From Myxococcota bacterium (GTDB lineage: Bacteria > Myxococcota_A > Polyangia > JAAYKL01), in assembly GCA_025453525.1 (NCBI GenBank), contig JALOQD010000006.1, forward strand, positions 1 through 36,957: 36,957 nucleotides of DNA. Reading direction: 5' to 3'. The notes below the pieces were generated by a model. It saw only the letters and a list, made by a program, of their open reading frames with translations, made no database searches and was not told the origin of the DNA. Numbering within the stretch: position 1 is the stretch's first letter; each line of letters starts with the position of its first letter. The translations under genes and the position numbers were made by a program. Positions 1 to 11,765 of this stretch are shown here, one piece after another.

Positions 1-171
1 ACGGGTCTCGGTTGCCCCTTCAACCAATGTCTTTCTTCATTTTTTGCTCACCCGCGCCCGTGCGCGAGCGCAGCCTCGACTGGTGATGGTGGATCCTGGC
101 CACCTCCTCCCCTTGCCATAACCGCGGCAAGAGATCTAGGCTCGAGGGGAGCACTTGTGCGGAGGTTTATC

Positions 172-702
172 ATGAGCCGCTTCATCGGCAAGATCCTTCT
201 TCGGGCTTTCGGCATTGTCGCCGCCTCTTTTGCCCTGGCCCTATCGGCCAACGCGTTGCGGCCAGGCGGTATTCCCATCGTGGCACCCGTGCCTTACGAC
301 ATCTTTGCCCCCTGTCGCGACTCGGAGGCGAAGGTCGAGTCTGTGTGCGCACAGTGCCTGGCCGGAAAGACCGATGTGCTTTACCTGGACGCACGGCCGG
401 CAGAGGAGTTCGCCGCAGGCCACGTGGAAGGGGCGCTCAACGTTCCGTATTCCGTACTGCAAGGCGCGAGCGACGACGACGTGGAGAAAGTGCGACGAGA
501 GGCCAAGGCGCGCGGTTTGAGCGCACTCGTGGTTTACGGCGCTCTGCAAGACCCTGAGTCGACCGATGGCGTCATTGACCTGGCCAAGCCGCTGGCCGAG
601 CAGCTCTTCGAGGCAGGCCTCTCGAATGCCCGTCACTACGAAGGAAGCCTCGATGAATTGAAGAAGTCGGCGCCTTGGAAGGTCCAAGGAGGTGCGCCAT
701 GA
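172..702 (+). CDS. Exported/membrane-anchored rhodanese-like domain protein
   Basis: ATG at 172 is preceded by GGAGG. N-terminal hydrophobic segment, then a rhodanese-like core (VLYLDARPAEEFAAGHVEGALNVPYS). The usual active-site Cys position appears to be Gly (VVYGALQ). Confidence 0.8.
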   Translation: MSRFIGKILLRAFGIVAASFALALSANALRPGGIPIVAPVPYDIFAPCRDSEAKVESVCAQCLAGKTDVLYLDARPAEEFAAGHVEGALNVPYSVLQGASDDDVEKVRREAKARGLSALVVYGALQDPESTDGVIDLAKPLAEQLFEAGLSNARHYEGSLDELKKSAPWKVQGGAP

Positions 703-1172
703 GCGACAAGATGTCCTTGTGGCTCGATGGAGGCAAAGTCGCGGGCCGCTTGCTGCTCGCCGGGACATTTGCATGGGCATGCGTACACAAGATCGCCGAG
801 CCCTTCGATTTCGCATTGCAGGTGGCCACCTATCAGATCCTGCCGCTGTCGCTCATCAACCTCATGGCCATTGTGCTGCCTTGGCTCGAAGCTGTGCTGG
901 CGGTGCTGCTCGTGCTCGGACTATGGACGAGGGCTTCGAGTTTGGTGACAGCTGGGCTCAACCTCATGTTCATCGTCGCGATTGGAATGGCTTTGCACGC
1001 CAAGCTGCATCTGCAGTGCGGGTGTTTTGCCTCGGAGGGCGCAGGAGAGGAAATGGACGCCTCGCTCATTGTTCGGGATGTGGGGCTTTTGCTGGTCTGC
1101 GTTTTTCTCCTCTTCGCCAAGCCAGACCGATGGACTCTCGATCGCTTTTTAGGAAAGGAGCGTCACTCATGA
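699..1172 (+). CDS. MauE/DoxX-like membrane protein
   Basis: Several TM helices and a MauE-like CGCF motif (LQCGCFAS). The start overlaps the upstream stop as ATGA (699-702). Confidence 0.75.
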   Translation: MSDKMSLWLDGGKVAGRLLLAGTFAWACVHKIAEPFDFALQVATYQILPLSLINLMAIVLPWLEAVLAVLLVLGLWTRASSLVTAGLNLMFIVAIGMALHAKLHLQCGCFASEGAGEEMDASLIVRDVGLLLVCVFLLFAKPDRWTLDRFLGKERHS

Positions 1173-2031
1173 CCTTTTTGCATTGTCTTGCGCGCAGCGC
1201 CCTCGTTCTTGCCGCGCTAGCCTGGTGCGGGCCTGCCGCGGCCGAGGTTCCCTGGTCTGCGCTCATGGGCATCGACGCCAAGACCCTCGATGGCGCGCAG
1301 AAGGGCAGAGTTGAAAAATTGCTCGATGGGCTTGCCAACACCCGCGGCTGCGAAGGAACCTTAAGCTCGTGCATCAAGGAAGGAGATCTCACCGCTCGTC
1401 GGCACGGTGGCTACGTGGCTCGCATGGTGCGGAAAAACAAAACCGACAAGGACATCGAGTCCGGCATCGCCGACCGTGCGGCCTCGGCGTTTCCGGCGCG
1501 AACCTTCAAAGTGAACGTCGAAGATCGCCCGAGCCGGGGGAAGGACTCCGCCCCTGTGAGCTTGGTGGAGTTTGCCTGCTTCGAGTGTCCGTACTGCGCT
1601 TACCTCGCGCCCAAGCTCGCGGATCTTGGGAAGACCTTTGGCGGCAAGGTGCGCCATGTGTACAAATTCTTCCCAGTACGAAGCCATGAGCGGGGTGTGC
1701 CTGCGGCTCTTTCGGGTCTTGCAGCTTTCCGACAGGACAAGTTTTGGCCCATGCACGACCTCTTGTACTCGAATCGGGCAGCCCTTGGAGACAAAGAACT
1801 GCAAGCCTATGCCAAAAAGGTGGGACTCGACATCGCCCAGTACAAAGCCGCTATCGCGGCGCCCGAGTCGATGAAGGTTGTCGAAAAAGATAAGCTCGAG
1901 GGCATGCGCCTAGGTGTCGACGGCACGCCGGCTTTTTTCGTCAATGGCAAGTTGTACAAGGGCAGTGCCGATTACGATGAGCTCATGGATCGCATTGCAG
2001 AGGAAATCGACATCGTGGAAGGGCGTGTCCG

Positions 2032-2035
<4 letters not shown>
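1169..2035 (+). CDS. DsbA-like thioredoxin-fold protein, exported
   Basis: Signal peptide MTFLHCLARSALVLAALAWCGPAAA, CPYC active site (FACFECPYCAYLAP) and cis-Pro region GTPAFFVNGK. The in-frame ATG at 1169 overlaps the upstream stop (ATGA); the longer ORF from 692 is not needed. Confidence 0.88.
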
Positions 2036-4713
<2,678 letters not shown>

Positions 4714-4908
4714 CGCTTATTGCCCTCGCCGGCTAGCGACATTTTTTCTAAATTCAGACAAGTATACGTCAATATGAACAATCCGGTAGCGAGCATCTCT
4801 TGTCAAGGAAAGGAGGGCTCTTTGAATGTTCGCAAGGCAAGTCATTGGACAAGACCGTGGATGAGGGGGTATGTTTTACCGAAGCAACTGTGCCAATGGA
4901 GGACTGCC

Positions 4909-5304
4909 GTGAGAGCAACTGTATTCGTCGTATTGACTCTGTGCCTCGTTTGGATGGGCGGATGCAACAAAGGTTTCAGCATCGATGACGTTGCGCCAGC
5001 CGTGGGTGTGATGGCAGGCAACGAACCGGTCAAAATCCGCGGGAGCGGGTTCGATCCGCAGACCGGCTACACCGTCTATTTCGGAACCAGCAAGTCGCCC
5101 CATGTCGTCGTGAGCGGCAGTGACAGCATCACAGCCACGACTCCAACCTCGGAGAAGCCCGGAGCCGTGGATGTGCGGGTGCTCACCGACTCGGGCGAGG
5201 AGTATCTCCTGCGCCGCGCCTTTCGGTACATCGAGAAGGCGGACCTCGACATCCGGGACTTTGGCCAGCGCCGCAGCCAGAGAGAGAAGGGAACCGATCA
5301 ATAG
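4909..5304 (+). CDS. IPT/TIG-domain lipoprotein
   Basis: GTG start preceded by GGAGGA. MRATVFVVLTLCLVWMGGCNKG lipoprotein signal, then a TIG-like fold (VKIRGSGFDPQTGYTVYFG...ATTPTSEKPGAVDVRVLT). The start is a choice within a longer ORF. Confidence 0.7.
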   Translation: MRATVFVVLTLCLVWMGGCNKGFSIDDVAPAVGVMAGNEPVKIRGSGFDPQTGYTVYFGTSKSPHVVVSGSDSITATTPTSEKPGAVDVRVLTDSGEEYLLRRAFRYIEKADLDIRDFGQRRSQREKGTDQ

Positions 5305-5480
5305 CGGTTGTTCCCTAGTTCTTTGGCCTCGCACAAGATCGACTTCCCATTCGGGGGCGGAGTTTGTAACTCGTCCAGCCTTGAGGCTCCTCGAGTGAAT
5401 ACCACTCGTGCTTTAGCCGACGGCTCTTGCAGGGTGGTCGAGTAGTACCTCGTCAAGCCTCCGATGACGGGTACTCAATC

Positions 5481-5513
5481 CCCCTGACCCCCTTTGTTCA
5501 AAGGGGGAAATCG
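5481..5513. repeat. REP-like palindromic element / hairpin
   Basis: CCCCCTTTG-TT-CAAAGGGGG, a perfect 9-bp stem (5488-5507) in the context aatccccctgaccccctttgttcaaagggggaaatc. It lies between convergent genes. Confidence 0.7.
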
Positions 5514-5584
5514 CCATTCCGACCCGACTTTTTTGAGTTGACTGAGCAGTAGCAGCGATGGCGCATGGGCGGCCAGTCGGGCGA

Positions 5585-6478
5585 TCAACCTCGGACGCAG
5601 TTTCGCCCGTCGCCTTTGGCTTGATACATCTTGGCGTCGGCTTTTTGAATGAGCTCGTTGGGCGTGAGAGGATCGCCGCAAGTGTCGGCTACACCGATGC
5701 TCACGGTCACGGGGATCTCCTCGCCTTCGAAGATAAACGTGTAGCCCGCGACCCTTTGGCGCAGTTGGTCGGCAAGCTCCAGGGCGCCTTCGGCGTTGGT
5801 TTCGGGTAGGAGGATAGCGAACTCCTCGCCGCCGTAGCGAGCGAAGATCTCCTCGCGCCGCGATCTCGTGGAGATGACTCGCGCGAGTGCCTGGAGCACG
5901 TAGTCGCCGGCCAGGTGTCCGTACTTGTCGTTGATGCGCTTGAAGAAGTCGACATCGAACATCAGCATGGACAGCGGGCGTTGGTAGCGCTGAGCGCGCG
6001 ACATCTCACGCTCCAGAGCCTCGAGGAAGTAGCGCTTGTTGTAGATTTCCGTCAGACCGTCCTTGATGGTCATGCGGTAGATCTCTTCGTGGTAGGCAGA
6101 CTCCACGTCGTTGCCCATGAGGTACTTGAAGATGGTGTCGCCGATCTTGATCTGGTCGCCGTTCTCGAGCTCTTGAGAGAGGATCTGGCGGTTGTTGACG
6201 TAGGTGCCGTTGGTGCTCTGCAAGTCGGTCACGACGCGCTTGCGACCTTCGATGGTGAGGCGCGCATGGCGCCTGGACACGGAGTCGCTGTTGATGACGA
6301 TGTTGTTGGCCTGGTCGCGGCCGATGGTCATCATCTTGGGGGAGAGCTCGTGCTTGCGGCCCATGTCCGTGCCAGGCGGGTAGATGTGGACGAGAGCATC
6401 CTGATGGCTCTCGGGCGGCTCGAACGTGAGAGCGTCAGTGACACGGGTTTTACTTTCGATATCGTCCGGTTCGTACAT
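5585..6478 (-). CDS. FHA-GGDEF diguanylate cyclase
   Basis: FHA core (MTIGRDQANNIVINSDSVSRRHARLTIEG...LQSTNGTYVNN) and a GGDEF domain with ARYGGEEFAILLPE. Confidence 0.93.
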   Translation of the reverse strand: MYEPDDIESKTRVTDALTFEPPESHQDALVHIYPPGTDMGRKHELSPKMMTIGRDQANNIVINSDSVSRRHARLTIEGRKRVVTDLQSTNGTYVNNRQILSQELENGDQIKIGDTIFKYLMGNDVESAYHEEIYRMTIKDGLTEIYNKRYFLEALEREMSRAQRYQRPLSMLMFDVDFFKRINDKYGHLAGDYVLQALARVISTRSRREEIFARYGGEEFAILLPETNAEGALELADQLRQRVAGYTFIFEGEEIPVTVSIGVADTCGDPLTPNELIQKADAKMYQAKGDGRNCVRG

Positions 6479-6554
6479 TGCCCGTTTTTCGGCTCGTTTG
6501 ATCGCCGTGTTCCTTTACTTAAGGCAATTGAGCATTTTAGATTATCACAATTCC

Positions 6555-7586
6555 ATGAAAGTGCATCCTTCTGACCTGGTTTCTGTTTCCGAGGGCGTGT
6601 TGTGTGCCGGTGTAGGGCTCGAGCACGGGGCCTTGAGCGGCATCGCGTCCTTGCTTGCCCGAGAAGGGGCAGTGGCCGCTGGCGTGGTCCGCGCGGGTCC
6701 GCTACCAGAATGGATCACCAAGCGCTACGAGGCATGGCTTTGCTCAGGCAACGCCAAGGGGCTCGACTACCTGGGTCGCCACCACGGTCCTCGGTTCGAT
6801 ACGAGCCATGTGGGGCTTCTTCAAAAAGGAGCGAGTCTCGTGCTGTGCGCAGCGTTTCCCTACGCGGACGGTGCGAGACAGGACGGACTGTGGCCGCTGG
6901 TGGCGCGCCATGCGCGAGGTGTGGACTACCACCTCACGGTGCGCGATCGGCTCGCCCGCGTTTCATTGGCCATCGAGCAGCTCGTGCCCGGCAGTCGCTG
7001 TCGAGTGGTAGTGGATACGGCGCCTCTGCTCGAGCGCAGCTTGGCCGTGGCGTGCGGGCTCGGCACTATCGGTCGCAGTGGCATGCTGCTGGTGCCATCC
7101 GTGGGGCCCAAGGTCGTGCTGGGCGAGATCATTTGCGCAGAAGTGCCGGCAGATGGCGCGGCTCAGTGGCCAGAGTCACGGAGTGAGGACTTTCCAGACT
7201 GTGGTGATTGTCGCGCCTGCGTGGATGCCTGTCCTCTGAGAGCGATCCAAAAGGACGGCACAGTCGATGTGCGCCGTTGCCTTTCTTACTGGACCATTGA
7301 GGCGCCGGACCAAGAGCTCCCGATTGAGGTGATGAAGACGAGTCAGCTGTTGTTTGGTTGCGATGTGTGCACCGAGGTTTGTCCCAAGTGCCGCCCGATG
7401 GCGACCGCGCTCGAGCCCGGACCCAGCGGCGGTCTGGATGCCTTGTCCCTGGTCCAACTGGAGGATGTGTCGAATGAGGAGCTTTCGAAAGCCCTGCGCG
7501 GCACGGCCCTCGAGCGCACCGGCATCTCGCGTGTGCGGCGCAATGCCCGGGCGGTTGCGCATCAGCTGCCGCGGACGAGGCTCTGA
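6555..7586 (+). CDS. queG: Epoxyqueuosine reductase (QueG)
   Basis: Two 4Fe-4S clusters (CGDCRACVDACPLRAI; CDVCTEVCPKC), with AKGLDYLGRH and VDTAPLLERSLAVACGLGTIGRSGMLL motifs. ATG at 6555 chosen within a longer ORF. Confidence 0.92.
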   Translation: MKVHPSDLVSVSEGVLCAGVGLEHGALSGIASLLAREGAVAAGVVRAGPLPEWITKRYEAWLCSGNAKGLDYLGRHHGPRFDTSHVGLLQKGASLVLCAAFPYADGARQDGLWPLVARHARGVDYHLTVRDRLARVSLAIEQLVPGSRCRVVVDTAPLLERSLAVACGLGTIGRSGMLLVPSVGPKVVLGEIICAEVPADGAAQWPESRSEDFPDCGDCRACVDACPLRAIQKDGTVDVRRCLSYWTIEAPDQELPIEVMKTSQLLFGCDVCTEVCPKCRPMATALEPGPSGGLDALSLVQLEDVSNEELSKALRGTALERTGISRVRRNARAVAHQLPRTRL

Positions 7587-8188
7587 ACGATAGTGAAATC
7601 GCTTTCGGCAATCGCGCCAGTGCGCACGCAGCGCAGCTCTCCGCCAGGAGCGAGAAGCACGTTGATGGGAATGGCAGTGTCCTTGCGCAGGCCGTGAGGG
7701 ATGAGCCAGTCACTGAGGGCTGCGGCCTTGAACAGGCGCAGAGACACGCCGGGGGCTACATTGTGCCGCGTAGCGAGGAAGGTGTTGAGCTCAGCGGGGT
7801 CTTCGTCCACGGATACGTACCAAAGGTCGAGCGCCGCTCCTTGATTGCTCAGGCTCTGGACCCACCGGTCGATGAGCGGCATCTCGCGCAGACACGGACC
7901 GCACCAGGTGGCCCAGAAGTTGAGCCACACCCATCTATCCTTGGGTAGTGGGCTCGGCTGTGTGCCCAAGCGGGCCACCGTGGCTGGCGGGAGGAACAGC
8001 TTAGGGCCTTTGCCGGATTCGCGATAGAGGTCGCACCAAGTGCGGGGCGATGGCTCGCTGCCCTTGGCCATCACGGCGATGACTCTTTCCGAAGGCCGCG
8101 CAGACCGCGTCGAGGACCGGTCAGAGCATGCGATGCACAGCAGGCTCAACGCGATGAGTGCGAGACCGAATACTCGAGGCGTCATCAT
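7562..8188 (-). CDS. TlpA/ResA-like thioredoxin lipoprotein
   Basis: Lipoprotein signal TPRVFGLALIALSLLCIACS and WLNFWATWCGPCLREMPLI. The start region ATGATG overlaps the upstream stop; the 3' end overlaps the queG 3' end. Confidence 0.87.
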   Translation of the reverse strand: MMTPRVFGLALIALSLLCIACSDRSSTRSARPSERVIAVMAKGSEPSPRTWCDLYRESGKGPKLFLPPATVARLGTQPSPLPKDRWVWLNFWATWCGPCLREMPLIDRWVQSLSNQGAALDLWYVSVDEDPAELNTFLATRHNVAPGVSLRLFKAAALSDWLIPHGLRKDTAIPINVLLAPGGELRCVRTGAIAESDFTIVQSLVRGS

Positions 8189-8883
8189 AGTCTGCAGTCG
8201 ATCCATGCGATGAACGCCGACCGGTTGAGCTCTGCGGCCGAGCAGGGTTGATCACCGCGGGAGCGCTTCCACCCGCAGTACTCATCTTCGAGTTGGGCAA
8301 ACTCCTCGCCCAGCCACAAAAGACCCACTTCCTTGTCGAGGTCTGGATCGTTGAACCTTTGGCGCAAGTGAGCGAGCACTGCATTGGCGCGGCCCTCGGA
8401 GAGCGTGCGATTTGTTTCGGTCGAGCCATCGGGGGAGGCGCGGGACACTACGAAAAAGTAGCTGGCGCCACGCTGGTCAGAGAACGTTCTGTCGAGAAAA
8501 TCGATGGCCGAAGCGTCGAGCTCGGTCTTGCCCTGATCGAATTGAATGATCGCCGCCCGATCGGCGAGAGGTCGAAAAAGCGCGTTGAAGTCGGCTCCGG
8601 ACATGGCCGCTACGTTCTTGGCCTGGAGAGGCTCGCAGCCGCGGCTCACCTGGCCTTCCTTTATCAGACCACACGAGGTCAGCACTCGGCGCAGGATGAC
8701 CTTGAGCTCGGCCGAACAGTACCCCTCGTCCGCGACCGCAGCCACCGCGACCTTCTGTCCTTCACCCACAGAGCGAACGGCATCGGCGCGGCGAGCGGCG
8801 CTGCTGGTCCACGACGAAACCGAGATGACGACGATGCTCAGCGTGAGCACTCCGAGCACGCCTTGAGTGATGAGGTGTTTCAT
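8185..8883 (-). CDS. Membrane-anchored OmpA C-terminal-like domain protein
   Basis: MKHLITQGVLGVLTLSIVVISVSSW anchor. OmpA-like IQFDQGKTELDASAIDFL...NRTLSEGRANAVLAHLRQRF. Start overlaps the stop of the upstream gene. Confidence 0.7.
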   Translation of the reverse strand: MKHLITQGVLGVLTLSIVVISVSSWTSSAARRADAVRSVGEGQKVAVAAVADEGYCSAELKVILRRVLTSCGLIKEGQVSRGCEPLQAKNVAAMSGADFNALFRPLADRAAIIQFDQGKTELDASAIDFLDRTFSDQRGASYFFVVSRASPDGSTETNRTLSEGRANAVLAHLRQRFNDPDLDKEVGLLWLGEEFAQLEDEYCGWKRSRGDQPCSAAELNRSAFIAWIDCRL

Positions 8884-10118
8884 TGGGGCACCTCCTGCGT
8901 GCGAGCGGCCACCGAGGTGCCAGCGATGAGCTGCGAGAGAGCGAACTCGAGTCCCAGATCGCTGTCTTCGGCGCACAGGCGCTTGCCGCGGATGTAGAGC
9001 TGTGGGGTCATGATCGGGACGGCGTTGGCCACGAGCCAGCGCAGAGACTTGTTGATTTGCGCTTTGACCGCAGGTTTGCCGATGCAGTTCGCGACAGCAG
9101 GGAACTGCTCCCGGATTGTGGCATCGAGCTTTGCTGGATCGCTCGCGCCCAGAGCGCGCAGCTTTTCGTTGTTGAGGAGGGCCCAGTCGATCACCGCCGA
9201 AGCATTATTGCCGGCGCACAGCACGGCCTGGCTCACTTGACAAGCGCCAGGGTGGGGCGATTCGCTGAGCATCCAGTTGCAGGTCTTATCGAGGGGAAAC
9301 AGCACTCCTGTCAGGGAGAGCTTGCTGTCGAAATCGCTGCTGCGCAGCCGGTCCTTGAACCCCTTGCACGCTGGGCACAGGGGGTCGATGATCTCGATCG
9401 CCGGGGTGCCTCCGACGCTGCCTCCGAGCGGAATTTGGATGCGGTACTTGTCTTCGGGCTGCAACAGCTCGCCGCAGCGGGATATGGCCGTGCTGACCAT
9501 CGGCTTGATGCCGAGATAGAAGAAGAGAGGCACGAAGACAAAGACCACGCCCAGCACAAACTGTCCCATGTACAAGGGCCACGCGAGGCCGTGGGGGCGC
9601 TCGGGGTCTGGGGAGCGCCGGGCGACGACGAAGAGGCCGATGGCCGCGCCGAGGCAGCCAAAGGAGGCCAAATAGATGCCCCCGCAGTTGGTGCACACCG
9701 TTCCGATTTCGGCCACAGAGATGTACCAATAGTAGATCGAGGTCAGCACCGGAAGGCTCGCCGCCGCGACCATATACCCCATCTCTTCCGGCCTTCCCGG
9801 GGCGCGGCGCAACAGCATGGAGAGGCCGAGAAACACCAGATAGGCGAACACAGAGAGGCCGAGCAGGGCAATGGGAATGCCGCCCCAAGTCACGTCTCGC
9901 ATGAGGGCCGAATACGGGCTCATCATGACAGCGTAGCAGCCGCTCTCGCCCGTCGAATCCGGTGTGCCCAGGCCCGGCAGGGCCGAACAGGAAACCGAGT
10001 GAACCTGCCGGTCGAGGTGGGCGATATAGTCGTGGGTCGACACTGCGGTGAAGGCGACGCCTATCGCGGCGAAGACCGTGAACAAGACGAGAAGCGCAGG
10101 ATGTGCTTTGTTTTCCAC
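8880..10118 (-). CDS. VKOR-domain membrane protein fused to a DsbA-like thioredoxin domain
   Basis: VKOR-like CSALPGLG...GCYAVMMSPYSALMRDVTWGGIPIALLG and CTNC, multiple TMs, then IDPLCPACKGFKDRL with a downstream IMTPQLYIRGK cis-Pro-like segment. Confidence 0.88.
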   Translation of the reverse strand: MENKAHPALLVLFTVFAAIGVAFTAVSTHDYIAHLDRQVHSVSCSALPGLGTPDSTGESGCYAVMMSPYSALMRDVTWGGIPIALLGLSVFAYLVFLGLSMLLRRAPGRPEEMGYMVAAASLPVLTSIYYWYISVAEIGTVCTNCGGIYLASFGCLGAAIGLFVVARRSPDPERPHGLAWPLYMGQFVLGVVFVFVPLFFYLGIKPMVSTAISRCGELLQPEDKYRIQIPLGGSVGGTPAIEIIDPLCPACKGFKDRLRSSDFDSKLSLTGVLFPLDKTCNWMLSESPHPGACQVSQAVLCAGNNASAVIDWALLNNEKLRALGASDPAKLDATIREQFPAVANCIGKPAVKAQINKSLRWLVANAVPIMTPQLYIRGKRLCAEDSDLGLEFALSQLIAGTSVAARTQEVPQ

Positions 10119-10211
10119 CGCGATAGTTCTCCTTGCTAGCGGCTTCTTTCTAAGCCGAGTTTGCTGGCGCCCGCTTTGTTAATGGCCCGAACAGGGCGCC
10201 CGAGTCATCTT

Positions 10212-11765
10212 TCAGGCTCCTTTGAGGCCCTTTACATAGATGATTTTGTCGTCTCCGGCGACGTAGAAATCGGGGATTCTACCCTGGGGGTCGTATCCGC
10301 ATGCAACATAGAACTTGTTGGTGGGGTCGTACAATTCCCGGCTCGAGGTTTCGACGATCGTCATGCGCCCGCCTCTTCTCGCTATGTCGTTCTCGGCATG
10401 GGTCATCATCCGCTTGCCAAGGCCCCTGCCCTGATAGCTCGGGTCAATGGCAAGCCAATAGATGTCATAAGTGCCAATGCAACAAGGTGTGGGGCCGTAG
10501 CAGATCCACCCGAGCACCTGCCCGTTTGTGGCCACGCTGCACAGCGATTGATAGTGGCCCTGCGGCCCCTTGGTCAGAGCGTCATCGAGCACCTCTCTTG
10601 CCACAGCGAACTCGTCGGGACGGAAAAAGCCGGTGCGCGCCAAGAGGTCGAGGATGGGCTTTCGGTCGGCTTTCGCGGTGGTGCGGAGAATCGGCTCGTC
10701 GGCGAGGCCCTCTTTGCGGGATGCCCGCGCATCCTTTTGGGTTGGAACGGCATACGATCCGCCCGCTGCTCCCTGGACTGCGAGGCGGACGAACTCGTGA
10801 TACTCGATGCCAGCCGCGGTCAGCGCCGCGGCGAAGCCAGCGTCTCTAGAAATGTCTGGGTTGGGGTTTGCCTCGAGAACATAGGGTCGGTCGTTCTCAT
10901 CCAAGCGGAAGTCGATCCGCGCGTATCCTTGCAGTCCCATGGCGCGCCATGTGCGGCGGCATAACTCGCGAACCTCGTCGGCCAAGGCCGAGGGAAGGGG
11001 AGCGGGCAGGATGCGCGGGGTGTTGTCATAGGCGAAAGAGCCTTTTTCCCATTTTGCGGCATAGTCCACGATGCGCGGTCGGTCTTTGCCAAAGGCGCGG
11101 AAGTCGATCTCGGCGATCGGCAATACTTCGAGACGCCCCTCGAGGCCGAACAGAGAGACGTTCAGCTCGCGGCCGTTGATGAATTCCTCGATGAGCGCTG
11201 CCTGACCGAACTGCTGGTGAATCTGGGATACCAACTCCCGCAGACGGCGCCCCCCCACGTCGATGACGGAGCTGGGGTGGATGCCTTCTGAGGCATCGGT
11301 GTCGGCAGGCTTTACGATGAAGGGCGGCGGTGGCAGATCGTCTTCGGGAATCTCCTCGCCCACAGCCACCCGCACGGCGTCCGGAGTGGGGATCCCGGTG
11401 CAGCGAAGCAGGGACTTGGTCTTCCATTTGTCGAGCGACAAGATCTGAGCAGCCGTGTCATTGCCGGTGAAGCTTTTATGGAGGGCGCGCAGCACGGTGG
11501 GCACATGAGCCGCATCCGTCGGTCCGTCCCAAAATCCCTCGACGAGGTTGAACACTACGGACTCGCAGGCTGATGCTATGATTGGGACGATCTCCGAGAG
11601 ATAGCGAGCAGAGGCGGTGCGATGCTCGATACCGAGTTGCGTGAGGGCTTGTGTGACGGCCTCGACCTCGTCGAGCACGCCCGCTTCACTCTCGAGGTAC
11701 TGGCCCTGCGCCTCGCGGCGGGGCTCATTGTACAGCACTAGGACAGGGGGAAGCTCAGCGACCAT
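10212..11765 (-). CDS. D-Ala-D-Ala ligase-like ATP-grasp fused to a C-terminal GNAT acetyltransferase
   Basis: ATP-grasp motifs (PPFIVKPADTDASEGI; ALIEEFINGRELNVSLFG; ARIDFRLDENDRPYVLEANPNPDIS). GNAT motif A IYWLAIDPSYQGRGLGKRMMTHAE. Confidence 0.9.
   Translation of the reverse strand: MVAELPPVLVLYNEPRREAQGQYLESEAGVLDEVEAVTQALTQLGIEHRTASARYLSEIVPIIASACESVVFNLVEGFWDGPTDAAHVPTVLRALHKSFTGNDTAAQILSLDKWKTKSLLRCTGIPTPDAVRVAVGEEIPEDDLPPPPFIVKPADTDASEGIHPSSVIDVGGRRLRELVSQIHQQFGQAALIEEFINGRELNVSLFGLEGRLEVLPIAEIDFRAFGKDRPRIVDYAAKWEKGSFAYDNTPRILPAPLPSALADEVRELCRRTWRAMGLQGYARIDFRLDENDRPYVLEANPNPDISRDAGFAAALTAAGIEYHEFVRLAVQGAAGGSYAVPTQKDARASRKEGLADEPILRTTAKADRKPILDLLARTGFFRPDEFAVAREVLDDALTKGPQGHYQSLCSVATNGQVLGWICYGPTPCCIGTYDIYWLAIDPSYQGRGLGKRMMTHAENDIARRGGRMTIVETSSRELYDPTNKFYVACGYDPQGRIPDFYVAGDDKIIYVKGLKGA

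Noticed and set aside
48-278. 76-aa reverse ORF at the left edge
   Set aside because: Low-complexity Arg/Ala-rich translation overlapping the rhodanese gene start; no support.
692-1168. N-terminal extension of the DsbA-like ORF
   Set aside because: Out of frame over the MauE-like gene. A signal peptide begins at the ATG at 1169, with an ATGA overlap.
8883-10139. 418-aa plus-strand ORF opposite the VKOR-DsbA gene
   Set aside because: The reverse frame has clear VKOR and thioredoxin motifs; the forward ORF is low-complexity with no recognisable domain.
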